Assembly: GCF_010365865.1 (NCBI RefSeq) | Contig: NZ_CP048020.1 | Coordinates: forward strand, 2,604,001-2,668,000 | DNA length: 64,000 nt | Direction: 5' to 3' | From: Treponema vincentii | Lineage (GTDB): Bacteria; Spirochaetota; Spirochaetia; Treponematales; Treponemataceae | In this document: positions 43,875-54,269 of the stretch, piece after piece | How the letters are laid out: each line of letters opens with the position of its first letter | How positions within the stretch are numbered: position 1 is the first letter of the stretch | Translations under genes and position numbers: made by a program | Notes under the pieces: model-generated | Told to the model about the DNA's origin: nothing | The model's database searches: none | What the model saw: the letters and a program-made list of their open reading frames with translations, nothing else

Positions 43875-44680
43875 CGATTATACAAGCAATTTTTCTCGGC
43901 GCCGTCCAAGGCGTTGCCGAATTTCTTCCTATTTCAAGCTCCGGCCATCTCGCCGTAGCCGAGTACTTTTTGGGACATACCGATGTTCCCATCATTTTCG
44001 ATATTCTGCTGCATATCGCGACCCTCGGCGCAGTTTGTATCGTATTTTACAAACAGATATGGCGGCTTTTAACCGTACTCGGCCGGTTTATTATCAGGAA
44101 AAATACGATAGAAGACAGCGCAGACCTTAAACTAATCGGTGCGCTGCTCATTTCTACCGTTGTTACCGGCGTTATCGGTATCGTTCTGAAAGATATTGTG
44201 CAGGCAAAAAACATGCTGTTTATCGCAGTTTGTTTTATTATTACCGGTATTGTGCTCTTGCTTTCGGCCAAACTGCAACCGAAAAAAAACGTTGCCGTGC
44301 CGTCCGTGCTGCAAGCGGTGATTATCGGAGCAGCGCAGGGTATCGGTGTACTGCCGGGTATTTCACGCTCAGGGTCTACCATCGCAGCGGCGCTTTTAAC
44401 CGGCGTAAACCGCGAAAAAGCCGGAGAGTATTCGTTTCTTCTATCTATTCCAGCCATCCTCGCCGCGTTTATCTTTGAACTGAAATCAGCCGATACCATA
44501 AGCGGTTCAATCGGCATCGCAGCACTGATTGCGGGGATGCTGACCTCTTTTATCGTAGGCTTTTTTTCATTGACCTTTTTACTCAAATTGATAAAAGGGG
44601 GAAAGCTCGGCTTATTCACCTACTATCTTATCCCCGCGGGGATTATATTATTCGCTGCAGTCGGCATTTTACATTTATAA
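43871..44680 (+). CDS. uppP: Undecaprenyl-diphosphatase UppP (BacA)
   Basis: The 269-residue polytopic protein has both family motifs: AVQGVAEFLPISSSGHLAVA at about 11-30 and GIGVLPGISRSGSTIAAALL at about 157-176. It dephosphorylates undecaprenyl diphosphate, recycling the carrier for peptidoglycan and surface polysaccharides, and confers bacitracin tolerance. The start overlaps the slt stop (ATGA), so a cell-wall pair is co-translated. ftsK follows after 30 bases. Confidence 0.95.
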   Translation: MTIIQAIFLGAVQGVAEFLPISSSGHLAVAEYFLGHTDVPIIFDILLHIATLGAVCIVFYKQIWRLLTVLGRFIIRKNTIEDSADLKLIGALLISTVVTGVIGIVLKDIVQAKNMLFIAVCFIITGIVLLLSAKLQPKKNVAVPSVLQAVIIGAAQGIGVLPGISRSGSTIAAALLTGVNREKAGEYSFLLSIPAILAAFIFELKSADTISGSIGIAALIAGMLTSFIVGFFSLTFLLKLIKGGKLGLFTYYLIPAGIILFAAVGILHL

Positions 44681-44710
44681 AAGGCGTTCACGGGAGGGGA
44701 GATAACATTA

Positions 44711-47700
44711 ATGGGAAACCGAGAGAATCGATTTAGAGTTTTAGCGGTCATTTTAAGCGTGCTGTTCTTTTGTGCCGGTATTGTCTTGACGCTTGGCATT
44801 TTTTTACCGATTGCCGGATTTACTGCATCGCACTATGCGTTATTTGCGATGGGGCAGCGGGTCTTTTCCGTGTATGGGTTCTCTTCTTTTTTAATTCCTC
44901 TCCTTTTTTTGTACGGAGCGGTGTTACTGCTTATCCCCGGCTGGTCGCGCGAATCCAAAGCGGTGTTGCTTGGCGTGCCGTTCTATTTTGTTACCGCGAT
45001 TATCGGTGAGCGGCTCATCTATGCTTTTGTTCCGTCCGTTTCGATTCCGCTTATCCGACAGTTTGTAACCGTTTCAATACTGATCTGTGCGTTGCTGCTT
45101 GTCTGTTTTGAAATTTTTTTAATGCTGACGCTGAGTGAAAAACTATCCGGCCGTCATCCCTCTTTAGGCGGTATCCCGGAGGAAGGTAGTGTCCTGGAAA
45201 ATAAAGAAACAAGCGGCGGCAATACGGACACGGAGGAAGCGTCAGCTTTACCGGAAGATACAACGACCGAGGCATCATCTCCACAGGCACAGGCACAGAC
45301 AACGGATACGGATACCGAAACTCCTTCGGAACCGGATGCCGCCACAGAATCGGACGGTATTCTCTGCGAGGCGACCGGAACCGGCATTTCGGACATTACA
45401 GATGCACAAAGCGAAATACTGCAGCGTGAGCAGATGCTGCCGATTCAATCGGGAGACAGCGCAGAATCGTCGGCTACAGAGGAAGAACTGCCGTTACTGG
45501 AAAGGGTCGATGATGAAGACTTGAGCCCTGAGTTTTCCGAACAAGAAATCGAGGTTAACACGCCTAAACCGGAAAAGGATGACAAAACGATAGTAAGAAC
45601 CGAAGAGCAACCGCTTCCGCTGTCAACACCGTTATCGGCTGTTATGGATATACAGGAACAAGAGGTTGTCCGTCCGGTATTTGACCCATCCGATCCGAAC
45701 AACCTGTTTGCAAGTTTGGAGGAAATCACCGCTCCCGTTGAGCGCATTAAACAGACTGATCATTCAGAAGCGCAATCTAATCCCTTGCCGCAGGAAGACG
45801 AAGCGTCGCCTACACCACCGGTCGAAAATGCACCGACTATGGCAGATAGCCCCGAAGCTCCTGCTCCAGTAGAAGGAGAAACGCTACCACCAGAGAACGA
45901 TGCACCGGCTACAGCGGAAGAGGTCGCAGACGCCGTTTCTCAAATAGATATTATTCCGGAAGAAACAATTTCGGAAAATGAAACTATAGCAGATGTCTCT
46001 CAAACGGAGAGTGATTTTTCGGATACCGATATAACGGCGGAACCGATATCACAGTCGGATATAACCGTAGCAACGGCTGCCGTACCGGAAGCATCCTCTA
46101 TGCCGCCGGTTGAGAGCACGCCTGCTTCGACGGATAGTCCTGTCTCCGCAGCCGCTTCGTCGGAAGAAGAAACTGCGACCGCGCCGGAGAACTCTGCAGC
46201 CGCTGCCGTTCAAACGGAACCTGAGCTACCGCTCGTGTTTGTAAACGGCGTACCTCTACCGAACGGGCGTTCGGATTTACTCGACACAATGGTTGTCATC
46301 GATTCAGCAGAAACGGATATTGGAGCCGAAGCACCGATCGTACCGGATGAAAATATGACCGAAGAGAATATCACCCTTGACGACCTCGATGCACAAAATG
46401 AGGATGGCATTGCAAGCAACGAAGCCGAAACAGATGCTGAAAGTGACAAAGCGGAAATCGAAAGCGACACATCGAATACCGATGATGAGTTCTTGGAAAC
46501 CATCGAACAAACCGTACCGATCATTCCGGCGAAACCGGCACCTCCCCCGCCGCCGCGGAAAAAATATGCCATCCCGTTTGATCTTTTAACGAATTATCCC
46601 GACGGCGAATATTGGATTGTTGACGATGCAACAAGGCGAGCAGCGCTGATGCTGAAATCGACCTTTAACGAATTTAAAATCGATGTATCCATCACCGGTA
46701 TCCGTAAAGGGACTGTCGTAACGATGTTTGAAATGCTGCCTTCGCCGGGTATCAAACTATCAAAGATTACCAATCTACAGGATAATATCGCATTGCGTCT
46801 TGCTGCTTCCAGCGTTCGTATTGTCGCACCCATACCGGGTAAACATGCAGTCGGTATCGAAGTCCCCAATAAGAAGCGTTCGATTGTCAGCTTTCGGGAA
46901 CTGATAGAAACCGATTTGCCGGAAGCCGCTAAGATGGCGATCCCCGTTGCCCTCGGAAAAGATGTAACGGGAAATCCGCAAGTCCTTGACCTTGCACAAA
47001 CACCGCATCTGCTCATTGCCGGTGCGACCGGTTCGGGAAAATCGGTCTGCGTTAATTCAATCATTTTGTCGATTCTCTATAACCGTCGTCCCGATGAGGT
47101 AAAGCTGATTTTGGTCGATCCCAAAATCGTCGAGCTGAAACTCTATAACGATATTGCGCATCTTTTAACCCCCGTTATTACCGAACCGAAGCGGGCGTTC
47201 CAAGCGTTGCAATATGCGCTCTGCGAAATGGAGCGGCGCTATGCCTTGCTCGATAATATGGGCGTGCGCGACATAAAGACCTTCAATGCGAAAATCAAAT
47301 CGGAGCATATTGCAACTGAGACGTTGCCCTATATCGTCATCATCATCGATGAATTTGCAGACCTTATGGCCACATCGGGGAAAGAGCTTGAAGCTACAGT
47401 CGCGCGCTTGTGCGCAATGAGCCGCGCAGTCGGTATTCATCTGGTGCTTGCAACACAACGGCCGTCCATCGACGTCATCACCGGTTTGATTAAGGCAAAT
47501 ATTCCGAGCAGAATTGCTTTTATGGTTGCATCAAAAACAGATAGCCGAATCATCTTGGATGAGATGGGTGCGGAAAAACTGCTGGGGAAAGGCGATATGC
47601 TGTATGTAAGCGCTGCTCGTCCGTTCCCGACCCGTATACAGGGCGCTTTTGTTTCCGAACAGGAAGTAGAGCGAGTCGTTGCCTGTGTAAAAGAATATTG

Positions 47701-47968
47701 CGAGCCTGAATATATCGATGAAGAAATCTTTGTCGATGATGATGACGAGCCCTATGATAACGCCGTGTTCTCCGACGATAATGATCCGCTCTACGATCAA
47801 GCGTTGGAAATTGTTACCTTTGCAGGCAAAGCGTCCGCTTCTTATGTGCAGCGCAAACTGAAAATCGGGTACAACCGCGCGGCACGTCTTATCGAAGAGA
47901 TGGAAGCCCGCGGCATCGTTGGCCCTGCAAACGGTTCAAAACCCCGCGAAGTTATCAGACACGTGTAG
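44711..47968 (+). CDS. ftsK: DNA translocase FtsK/SpoIIIE
   Basis: This 1085-residue protein has four N-terminal membrane helices (1-140). A long acidic Glu/Thr/Pro/Ala-rich linker spans about 150-610. The motor (from about 620) has an alpha domain, Walker A GATGSGKS, a Walker B-like IIDEFADLMATSGKE, and LVLATQRPSIDVITGLIKAN. The C-terminal gamma winged helix reads ALEIVTFAGKASASYVQRKL and binds polar DNA signals. It segregates chromosome termini at the division septum. The ATG follows GGGAGGGG. Confidence 0.96.
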   Translation: MGNRENRFRVLAVILSVLFFCAGIVLTLGIFLPIAGFTASHYALFAMGQRVFSVYGFSSFLIPLLFLYGAVLLLIPGWSRESKAVLLGVPFYFVTAIIGERLIYAFVPSVSIPLIRQFVTVSILICALLLVCFEIFLMLTLSEKLSGRHPSLGGIPEEGSVLENKETSGGNTDTEEASALPEDTTTEASSPQAQAQTTDTDTETPSEPDAATESDGILCEATGTGISDITDAQSEILQREQMLPIQSGDSAESSATEEELPLLERVDDEDLSPEFSEQEIEVNTPKPEKDDKTIVRTEEQPLPLSTPLSAVMDIQEQEVVRPVFDPSDPNNLFASLEEITAPVERIKQTDHSEAQSNPLPQEDEASPTPPVENAPTMADSPEAPAPVEGETLPPENDAPATAEEVADAVSQIDIIPEETISENETIADVSQTESDFSDTDITAEPISQSDITVATAAVPEASSMPPVESTPASTDSPVSAAASSEEETATAPENSAAAAVQTEPELPLVFVNGVPLPNGRSDLLDTMVVIDSAETDIGAEAPIVPDENMTEENITLDDLDAQNEDGIASNEAETDAESDKAEIESDTSNTDDEFLETIEQTVPIIPAKPAPPPPPRKKYAIPFDLLTNYPDGEYWIVDDATRRAALMLKSTFNEFKIDVSITGIRKGTVVTMFEMLPSPGIKLSKITNLQDNIALRLAASSVRIVAPIPGKHAVGIEVPNKKRSIVSFRELIETDLPEAAKMAIPVALGKDVTGNPQVLDLAQTPHLLIAGATGSGKSVCVNSIILSILYNRRPDEVKLILVDPKIVELKLYNDIAHLLTPVITEPKRAFQALQYALCEMERRYALLDNMGVRDIKTFNAKIKSEHIATETLPYIVIIIDEFADLMATSGKELEATVARLCAMSRAVGIHLVLATQRPSIDVITGLIKANIPSRIAFMVASKTDSRIILDEMGAEKLLGKGDMLYVSAARPFPTRIQGAFVSEQEVERVVACVKEYCEPEYIDEEIFVDDDDEPYDNAVFSDDNDPLYDQALEIVTFAGKASASYVQRKLKIGYNRAARLIEEMEARGIVGPANGSKPREVIRHV

Positions 47969-48034
47969 TTTTTTCTTGCTGGACACCTGTAGGTAAAAGG
48001 TCTATACTTTTATGTACATAGGGAGAGATCAATA

Positions 48035-50128
48035 ATGAAAAAACGCTTTTCTATTCGATATAAACTTATTCTCATTTTTGGGTTTCTTATTGTGACGGCT
48101 TTAACAATAGAAAGTGTTCTAGCCGTCCACACAGCACGCAAAGCTGTAATAAAAAATATTGAAGCGCATCTGCTGGATAAGGCGCATGATACAGCCGAAA
48201 TACTGGACGGCAGAATTGAGCAGTGGTTTCAATTGCTTGAAGGTATTGCCCAGATGCCGGCATTACAAAGTACCGAATTATCGTATTTTGAAAAGGCGGT
48301 ATTGTTAAAAGAACTCGCTGATAAAAATACTTCTTTCCAAATACTCAATATTATCACTCAAAACGGAATCGGTTATTTAGCTAACGGGCGAACAAGTGAT
48401 ATTTCTTCTACCGCTTGGTTTAAAAGTTATCGAGGAAAACCTTTGATGTGCGAGCCTTTTATGTCCCTTATCAGCGGTAAAATGATTATCATTATTGCTG
48501 TTCCGATTTATGATGATAATAATCAAGCACATGATATACTTGCAGCAACAATCGACGGATTCGCGATGTATGATGCTGTAAAAGATATCGTTATCGGACA
48601 AACCGGTAATTGTTCTATGATAGGAGATACAGGGATAGTCATTGCTGATCAAGATACGGAGTTGATAAAGAATCAGTTTAACCCAATAGAAGAAGCTAAA
48701 AAGAATCCGGCTTTTACTTCTCTTGCAGTATTTTTGCAAACAGCGCTTGAAGCAAAGGATTCTACAATCGGGTATTATGAATACGACAAAGTACGGAAAA
48801 TTGCGGCGTACGCTGTAATGAAAACGACCGGATGGACAGTGCTTGTCAATGCACCGGCAGAGGAGTTTATGGGCACTGTCAACACCTTACGCGGAACTAT
48901 GGTGATTATGGGGCTTATCATTTTGCTGCTGGCAATCGTTATTGTATATATTATCGCCCGTACAATGGTAAAGCCGGTACAGACGGCTGTTAATGCTTTA
49001 AAAAATATTGCACAAGGTGAAGGTGATTTGACAGTACGGCTACCGGTGATCGGCAATGATGAGGTAACCGATTTATCCGAATATTTTAACGAAACAATTA
49101 CTAAAATCGGCGCTTCAATACAAGCGGTTGGTAGAAACAGCAATGAAATGGAAGAAATAGGAAATGAATTATCTACTAATATGATTGAAACAGCCGGCGC
49201 AGTGAATGAAATTAGCGCAAATATAGATGGAGTAAAGCAGCAGGTGCTTACCCAAGCAGCAAGTGTTACCGAAACAGCTGCTACCATCGAAGAGATTGTC
49301 CGAACGATAAAGCAGCTGAACACCAGCATCGAAACTCAAACGACAAGTGTTGCACAATCTTCTTCTTCCGTAGAAGAAATGGTCGCAAATATTGCTTCAA
49401 TCGGGCAAACGCTCGGTAAAACCGACGATGTAATCAGGACACTCACTGCAGCGACCGGCGATGGCAAAGCTACGCTAGTTTCCTCCAATACTGTAACACA
49501 AAAGATTGCCGAAGAATCCGGTTCGTTGATGGATGCCTCCAGCGTTATTCAACATATTGCGTCACAGACAAACCTATTGGCTATGAACGCTGCGATAGAA
49601 GCTGCGCATGCCGGGGAAGCGGGTAAAGGCTTTGCCGTCGTTGCCGATGAAATCCGTAAACTCGCAGAAGAATCCTCCGCGCAAGGTAAAACTATTACTA
49701 CAACGTTGAAAACGCTCAGCGGAGAAATTGAAATGCTTGCAACCTCTTCAAAAACGGTAGAAGAAAAATTCAATGTAATTTTTACCTTAGCCGAACAGGT
49801 AAAATCGATGAGTGATCGACTTACCGAAGCAATGAGGGAGCAAGAAAACGGCAGCAGAGAGGTACTCACTGCTATTAAGAGCATTAACACGGTAACAATA
49901 GAAGTGCAGGCAGGTTCTGAAGAAATGTTGAAAGGCGGAGAGAGTGTCGCGCAGGAAATGCGTAAATTAGATGATCTTACCCGCATTATCACTGACAGTA
50001 TGAATGAAATGGCGGCTGGCGCAGTACAAATTAACAATGCGGTACAGGAAGTCAATCAGATTACGCAGAAGAATAAACACAGTATCGAAAGCTTGGCTCA
50101 AGAAGTGGGAAAATTTAAGGTCAATTAG
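48035..50128 (+). CDS. Methyl-accepting chemotaxis protein
   Basis: The 697-residue transmembrane receptor has a first helix at about 10-30, a periplasmic Cache-type ligand domain (about 35-280), a second helix ([19 protein letters not shown]) and a HAMP domain ([20 protein letters not shown]). The cytoplasmic signalling coiled coil has the hairpin tip [20 protein letters not shown] and [16 protein letters not shown]. It controls CheA and so flagellar rotation. The ligand is unknown; the domain is the general amino-acid or organic-acid type. It lies 66 bases after ftsK. TATACT at 48003-48008 may be a -10, but no -35 is convincing. Confidence 0.95.
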   Translation: MKKRFSIRYKLILIFGFLIVTALTIESVLAVHTARKAVIKNIEAHLLDKAHDTAEILDGRIEQWFQLLEGIAQMPALQSTELSYFEKAVLLKELADKNTSFQILNIITQNGIGYLANGRTSDISSTAWFKSYRGKPLMCEPFMSLISGKMIIIIAVPIYDDNNQAHDILAATIDGFAMYDAVKDIVIGQTGNCSMIGDTGIVIADQDTELIKNQFNPIEEAKKNPAFTSLAVFLQTALEAKDSTIGYYEYDKVRKIAAYAVMKTTGWTVLVNAPAEEFMGTVNTLRGTMVIMGLIILLLAIVIVYIIARTMVKPVQTAVNALKNIAQGEGDLTVRLPVIGNDEVTDLSEYFNETITKIGASIQAVGRNSNEMEEIGNELSTNMIETAGAVNEISANIDGVKQQVLTQAASVTETAATIEEIVRTIKQLNTSIETQTTSVAQSSSSVEEMVANIASIGQTLGKTDDVIRTLTAATGDGKATLVSSNTVTQKIAEESGSLMDASSVIQHIASQTNLLAMNAAIEAAHAGEAGKGFAVVADEIRKLAEESSAQGKTITTTLKTLSGEIEMLATSSKTVEEKFNVIFTLAEQVKSMSDRLTEAMREQENGSREVLTAIKSINTVTIEVQAGSEEMLKGGESVAQEMRKLDDLTRIITDSMNEMAAGAVQINNAVQEVNQITQKNKHSIESLAQEVGKFKVN

Positions 50129-50142
50129 AGGGGATATCTCTT

Positions 50143-50895
50143 CTATTTGTACCCAACCAGTATCATGGTTCGAGCACGTTCATTATAGGGTGAGCGGTCA
50201 AAGTCGCCGTATATTTCGACTGAGGTAAAACCGGCAGACAGCATAAGCTGCCGTAATTCGGTAGCGGCATAGAGGCGCTGCACAAAGGTATGATCGGCTT
50301 TGAGGCCGTCTTTTGAATAGAGCTGCCAATGCGATCGTAGTCCTTCCCATGCCCCTTCTACCATAAAATCGGTGAGCACGGTATAACCGGCCCGCTCAAA
50401 CCATTCTCCGGCGGTGAAGTCCCGCACGGCAATTTCGCGCCCTAACATTTCGAGGATAAAACAGCCACCTTCTTTTAAGGATTGCGCAATATTGCTGATA
50501 ATAAGGGCATCTTCTTCAATCGTTTTGCAGTAGCCAAAGCTCGTATACATATTGATCGCAATATCGAAGGCCCCCGGCCGTATAAACTCCCGTAAATCGG
50601 CTCGCACCCATTCTATCGTTACGTTCTCCGCCGCTGCCGCCTCTGACGCTGCATCTAAAAATGGTTTAATAAGATCGACACCGGTAACCCGCGCACCGAG
50701 AATAGCAAGCTCAACGGCAATGCGACCTAAACCACATCCCGCATCAAAAATTTTTAATTCCTGCGGCTGTCGTCCCGTCCCGGCAAGTTTAAAAATACCT
50801 TCGGCAACGGCAGGCGCCTCCTTCCATCGTGAAGTGTCAAACATGATAGGGGCATACTGTACCCAAAAAGATTCATTTTCAAACCAATCGTCCAT
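50143..50895 (-). CDS. SAM-dependent methyltransferase (class I)
   Basis: The 250-residue protein has motif I KIFDAGCGLGRIAVELAILG at about 60-80 and VTGVDLIKPFLDAASEAAAA. A motif II region follows (FDIAINMYTSFGYCKTIEED), then FILEMLGREIAVRDF. This is the Methyltransf_25/11 type, with no clear substrate. It may modify a small molecule. It is divergent in function from its neighbours and 48 bases downstream of the TPR lipoprotein gene, probably in the same transcript. Confidence 0.82.
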   Translation of the reverse strand: MDDWFENESFWVQYAPIMFDTSRWKEAPAVAEGIFKLAGTGRQPQELKIFDAGCGLGRIAVELAILGARVTGVDLIKPFLDAASEAAAAENVTIEWVRADLREFIRPGAFDIAINMYTSFGYCKTIEEDALIISNIAQSLKEGGCFILEMLGREIAVRDFTAGEWFERAGYTVLTDFMVEGAWEGLRSHWQLYSKDGLKADHTFVQRLYAATELRQLMLSAGFTSVEIYGDFDRSPYNERARTMILVGYK

Positions 50896-50943
50896 ATTGC
50901 GACCTTTCGATTCTCCTTTTTAAACCCCACCCTGCTGTTCGTA

Positions 50944-52683
50944 CTACTGCGGATTGGTATCTGTGCCGTTTTGCAAAATAGTATCTAAACCGGAATTCCG
51001 ATTAACACTGCCGTCGGCAATAAGTTTTTGTTTTAGTACATTTGCTCGGTGGTTTTCAGAATCGAGTTTCAACGACTGATTCAACAATGCGATTGCTTCC
51101 GGCATCCCATTGTGTTCGGCATATATCCGTGCAGCTTCGTAGAGCATCTTACTTTTTACACGGTTATCGGAAAGCAACTCTGCAGCATGGGAAAAATACT
51201 TAATTGCCATATCCGGTTCATTGCGTGCATCATAGATATAAGCTTGATCAACCACCGCAGGAATTGTATAGCGGTGTTCGTTTTCCACCTCGGTAAAATT
51301 CTTTAGTGCTGCAGTCGAGTATCCCTGCACTGCATGCCGGATACCGTTGTAGAATATATCTTCATCATGGTTGTCTGCTTTGTCGATTCCAAGGCAGGCA
51401 TTAAAATCGCCCGAAGAAGCAAAGTACCAGCGTGCATACGCCTTTACCAGCGGATTATGGGGATGGGCTTCTAGAATTTTCCACATCTCTCCGTTTCCCT
51501 GTGCATAGTTTTTCGGCTGCACATAACGGTATCGAAATTCTTCTAGCTGAAACCGTATATCGTCGCTATCGGCAGCCATGGCTTCCTCAAGCACTTGCTC
51601 CGCAGAAAGCGTAAAAGCCGAAGACACAAACAAGCCTTTTTCCATCTGTAATGAGAAAAAATCTTTGCTTTGCAGATATTCGTCTAAGGGATTTTTTTGA
51701 TCATGCCCCGCATTGATAGCGGACCAAGCGCGGACATACTGTGCCACCGCCGGATAATATCCCGGATTTTGCGAAATACACTCGATCAATATCTCTGCTT
51801 TTTCGTCTTGGGTAGGAGCGGTCATCGCTAAGTTATAAAAAACTTCGCTTGAAGAATCCGCATAACGGTCGACATATATGTGCCAAAAACCACGCGCCTG
51901 CTCCATATCACCGAGCCCCGCACTTGCATCAGCGGCAAGCAAGAGATGACGGCGGGCATATTCAAAAACCTTAGGATTGTTTTCAGGGAGCCCCGCCATG
52001 TCGGCATACGCAAGTGAATAGACTAAATCATCCAGTACCGGTTGGAAATTCCCCATATCATAAGCTAAGCACGACCAAAAATAGGGAGACCGAAGCGCTT
52101 CTTCTTTAGCAATTCGGAAACGGAGTGCGGCTGCCTGTGCAATGTCTCCTTGGTGAGCAAGCATTACGGCAGCATTCTCCAAGAAAATATGTTCGCCCGT
52201 AAGCCGAAAACTTTCTTGCCAAAAAGAAGCAGGCGTCTGATATGTTTGTTTTTCCTTATCTATATGGATAAGAGCCTCCGCCCCAATACCAACATAAGAG
52301 GAGCCACGCAAAGATTCGGCTGCTGCTGCAGCATCTTCTATCCGTCCTTCCTGCATCAATGTATGAGTAAGGGCAGCGTTAAGCATCGGGTCATCAGGAT
52401 ACTTTTTTAGACCGGTCTGAATTGATTGTAGAGCTTGTACAGGATAATGCAACTGTAATTCCCGTTTTGCAATGCTTAAATAGTGAATGGGGATCTGTGC
52501 TTTTTTACGCAATGCACGTAAGTTATTCAGGGCTTTTTGAGTATTTCCCTCTTGCATAACACCGTCAATGACATTCAGTTTTTGTTGAAAAAGCTCATTT
52601 TTATCTGTTTTTGAACATGCTGCGGCAATAACGCAGAGGAAAAGACTTCCTATAAGAAAGAGATTAGTTTTTGTCCTTTTCAT
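50944..52683 (-). CDS. TPR-containing lipoprotein
   Basis: The 579-residue protein begins with a lipoprotein signal (NLFLIGSLFLCVIAAACSKT; lipobox IAAAC). It then has many tetratricopeptide helices, for example ALQSIQTGLKKYPDDPMLNA near 75-95 and EAIALLNQSLKLDSENHRAN near the end. It is predicted to be anchored in the periplasm or outer-membrane inner leaflet and to act in protein-protein contacts. The start overlaps the nusB stop by 20 bases. No named family is recognised. Confidence 0.78.
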   Translation of the reverse strand: MKRTKTNLFLIGSLFLCVIAAACSKTDKNELFQQKLNVIDGVMQEGNTQKALNNLRALRKKAQIPIHYLSIAKRELQLHYPVQALQSIQTGLKKYPDDPMLNAALTHTLMQEGRIEDAAAAAESLRGSSYVGIGAEALIHIDKEKQTYQTPASFWQESFRLTGEHIFLENAAVMLAHQGDIAQAAALRFRIAKEEALRSPYFWSCLAYDMGNFQPVLDDLVYSLAYADMAGLPENNPKVFEYARRHLLLAADASAGLGDMEQARGFWHIYVDRYADSSSEVFYNLAMTAPTQDEKAEILIECISQNPGYYPAVAQYVRAWSAINAGHDQKNPLDEYLQSKDFFSLQMEKGLFVSSAFTLSAEQVLEEAMAADSDDIRFQLEEFRYRYVQPKNYAQGNGEMWKILEAHPHNPLVKAYARWYFASSGDFNACLGIDKADNHDEDIFYNGIRHAVQGYSTAALKNFTEVENEHRYTIPAVVDQAYIYDARNEPDMAIKYFSHAAELLSDNRVKSKMLYEAARIYAEHNGMPEAIALLNQSLKLDSENHRANVLKQKLIADGSVNRNSGLDTILQNGTDTNPQ

Positions 52684-53107
52684 AAGAGCAGTCTAAACAC
52701 TCTCGTTTAATGCTGTCAAGTACTGCGTTTACAAACTTAAAGGAATCATCGGTGCCATACGTGCGGGCAATAGTAACCGCTTCGTTAATTACGATCCTGG
52801 GATCGGTGTCTTGTTGAAAAAGGAGTGAATAAGTACTGAGGCGGAGAATTGCCTTGTCGACCAATTTAAGCCGATTAAAATCCCAGTTTTCCAAGTTCTT
52901 GGTGATGAGGGTATCGATTTTATTGATATGCTCAACAGTACCTAAAAAAAGAAGCTGTGAAAATAATAGATCTTCGTCATGCACCTCTTTACTGGTACGT
53001 TCCGCCCATGGGAAGCGCAATAAATCATCAGGCGAAAGCGATCCCGCATCCCAAGCAAACAGCGCTTGAAACGCAAGAATCCTTCCGCGTCGTCTCCCGA
53101 TCGCCAT
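52664..53107 (-). CDS. nusB: Transcription antitermination protein NusB
   Basis: The 147-residue helical protein begins MAIGRRRGRILAFQALFAWD and has NWDFNRLKLVDKAILRLSTY and RIVINEAVTIARTYGTDDSF, the NusB signatures. It binds boxA with S10 (rpsJ) in rRNA antitermination. I use ATG 53107, two bases after the upstream stop; an in-frame GTG at 53116 is possible. The C-terminal tail extends a little beyond the usual end and overlaps the lipoprotein gene. Confidence 0.95.
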   Translation of the reverse strand: MAIGRRRGRILAFQALFAWDAGSLSPDDLLRFPWAERTSKEVHDEDLLFSQLLFLGTVEHINKIDTLITKNLENWDFNRLKLVDKAILRLSTYSLLFQQDTDPRIVINEAVTIARTYGTDDSFKFVNAVLDSIKRECLDCSYEKDKN

Positions 53108-53109
53108 TT

Positions 53110-54195
53110 TTACCACGAAAGAGCTTTTTCAAGATCGGTGCCGGTTTTAAATATGACGAAATTTTCCGATTTACGGAGCTCATTGGTTACCGAAACCAGC
53201 GCGTTGTTAAGTGCTTCATTTTGGCGCTGCATAATCACCATCTTTTTTATATATTCGTAGAGACTGACATTTCCGCCCGGTTCTACTACATCACTTAAAC
53301 CGAGTATCTTCGCATCTTTTTTCGCTAGGACGACAAAACACTGGTAATTAGCACCTGTTTCCGTTATCGGAGACACATCTCCTACCTTCATGTTAAAGAT
53401 TTTGAGAAGTTCGTCCATCGGAATACCGAGCTGCTCAGCTGCTAATGAGGTTTTACTGACAAAAATCTCTCCGGCCTGATAACCTGAATTCTTTTCCTGC
53501 GATTTTGCCCGAATATCGGCGGTAGCCTTCGAGTTTGCCGTCAGTTTTTTTTGAATATCTTTTATCGTTTTTTCCGCAGTACTTGCTTTGTCGCCTTTCG
53601 GGGCTACCACAAGGAAAAGCTGTACTGTGTCAGGCTGCACAAAAGACTGTTTATTCACCTCATAATACGAACGGATTTGATCATCGCTCGGACTTGGAAT
53701 CGATTGCAGCTCTTTTTGTTTCTTCTGCATCACATATCTTTGCGCAGTCAGTTGGGTTCGTAAAAAGCTCTTAAACTCTGCAAGGGTCATGCCATTTTGT
53801 GCTTTCATATATTCATCCAGCGACATATTGGTCTTTTCTTTAATCAGTTTTGCAAAATCTGCTTCGGACACCTGCTGCCCCAATTGATTGGATACGTATT
53901 CGGTGAAGTAATTATTTACTTCCGAATCCATGATTTTTATTCCGTCTTTTTCGGCAGCCTGTACGATTAAACGCTCATTGATAAGACCGTCCAGCGTTTG
54001 CTGCCGCTCTTCTAAAGTCATCTTCCGTCCGATTTCTTTTTCCAAGGCAGAAACACGAGTTTTTAGCTGACCAAGAGTAATCGGTGTCCTTCCTGTAAGC
54101 TTCACTTCTGCAATAGGCTGCAAATTGGTTTGGGCAAAGACGCCGCTTATAGACAAACTTAATACAATAAACAACATGATTACAGTTTTCTTCAT
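53110..54195 (-). CDS. Periplasmic peptidyl-prolyl isomerase/chaperone (SurA/PpiC-like)
   Basis: The 361-residue protein has a signal peptide (MLFIVLSLSISGVFAQ). A SurA-type N-terminal helical domain follows (LDGLINERLIVQAAEKDGIK), then a parvulin-like region at about 180-300 (QPDTVQLFLVVAPKGDKAST, QAGEIFVSKTSLAAEQLGIP, VGDVSPITETGANYQCFVVL). It probably assists outer-membrane protein folding. The parvulin core is degenerate in places, so chaperone action without isomerase activity is possible. It precedes nusB by 2 bases. Confidence 0.85.
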   Translation of the reverse strand: MKKTVIMLFIVLSLSISGVFAQTNLQPIAEVKLTGRTPITLGQLKTRVSALEKEIGRKMTLEERQQTLDGLINERLIVQAAEKDGIKIMDSEVNNYFTEYVSNQLGQQVSEADFAKLIKEKTNMSLDEYMKAQNGMTLAEFKSFLRTQLTAQRYVMQKKQKELQSIPSPSDDQIRSYYEVNKQSFVQPDTVQLFLVVAPKGDKASTAEKTIKDIQKKLTANSKATADIRAKSQEKNSGYQAGEIFVSKTSLAAEQLGIPMDELLKIFNMKVGDVSPITETGANYQCFVVLAKKDAKILGLSDVVEPGGNVSLYEYIKKMVIMQRQNEALNNALVSVTNELRKSENFVIFKTGTDLEKALSW

Positions 54196-54230
54196 CGTAT
54201 CCTCTTCAAGTTTTGATATTTGTAAACAAA

Positions 54231-54263
54231 TGAACCACCGATAAGTTACTTACCGGTGGTTCA
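54231..54263 (-). terminator. Hairpin between alaS and the SurA-like gene
   Basis: On the minus strand a 16-bp stem with one G-T wobble (arms 54231-54246 and 54248-54263) is followed by TTTGTTT. It lies 7 bases after the alaS stop and so probably ends or attenuates the tatD-alaS transcript. Confidence 0.75.
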
Positions 54264-54269
54264 CATATC

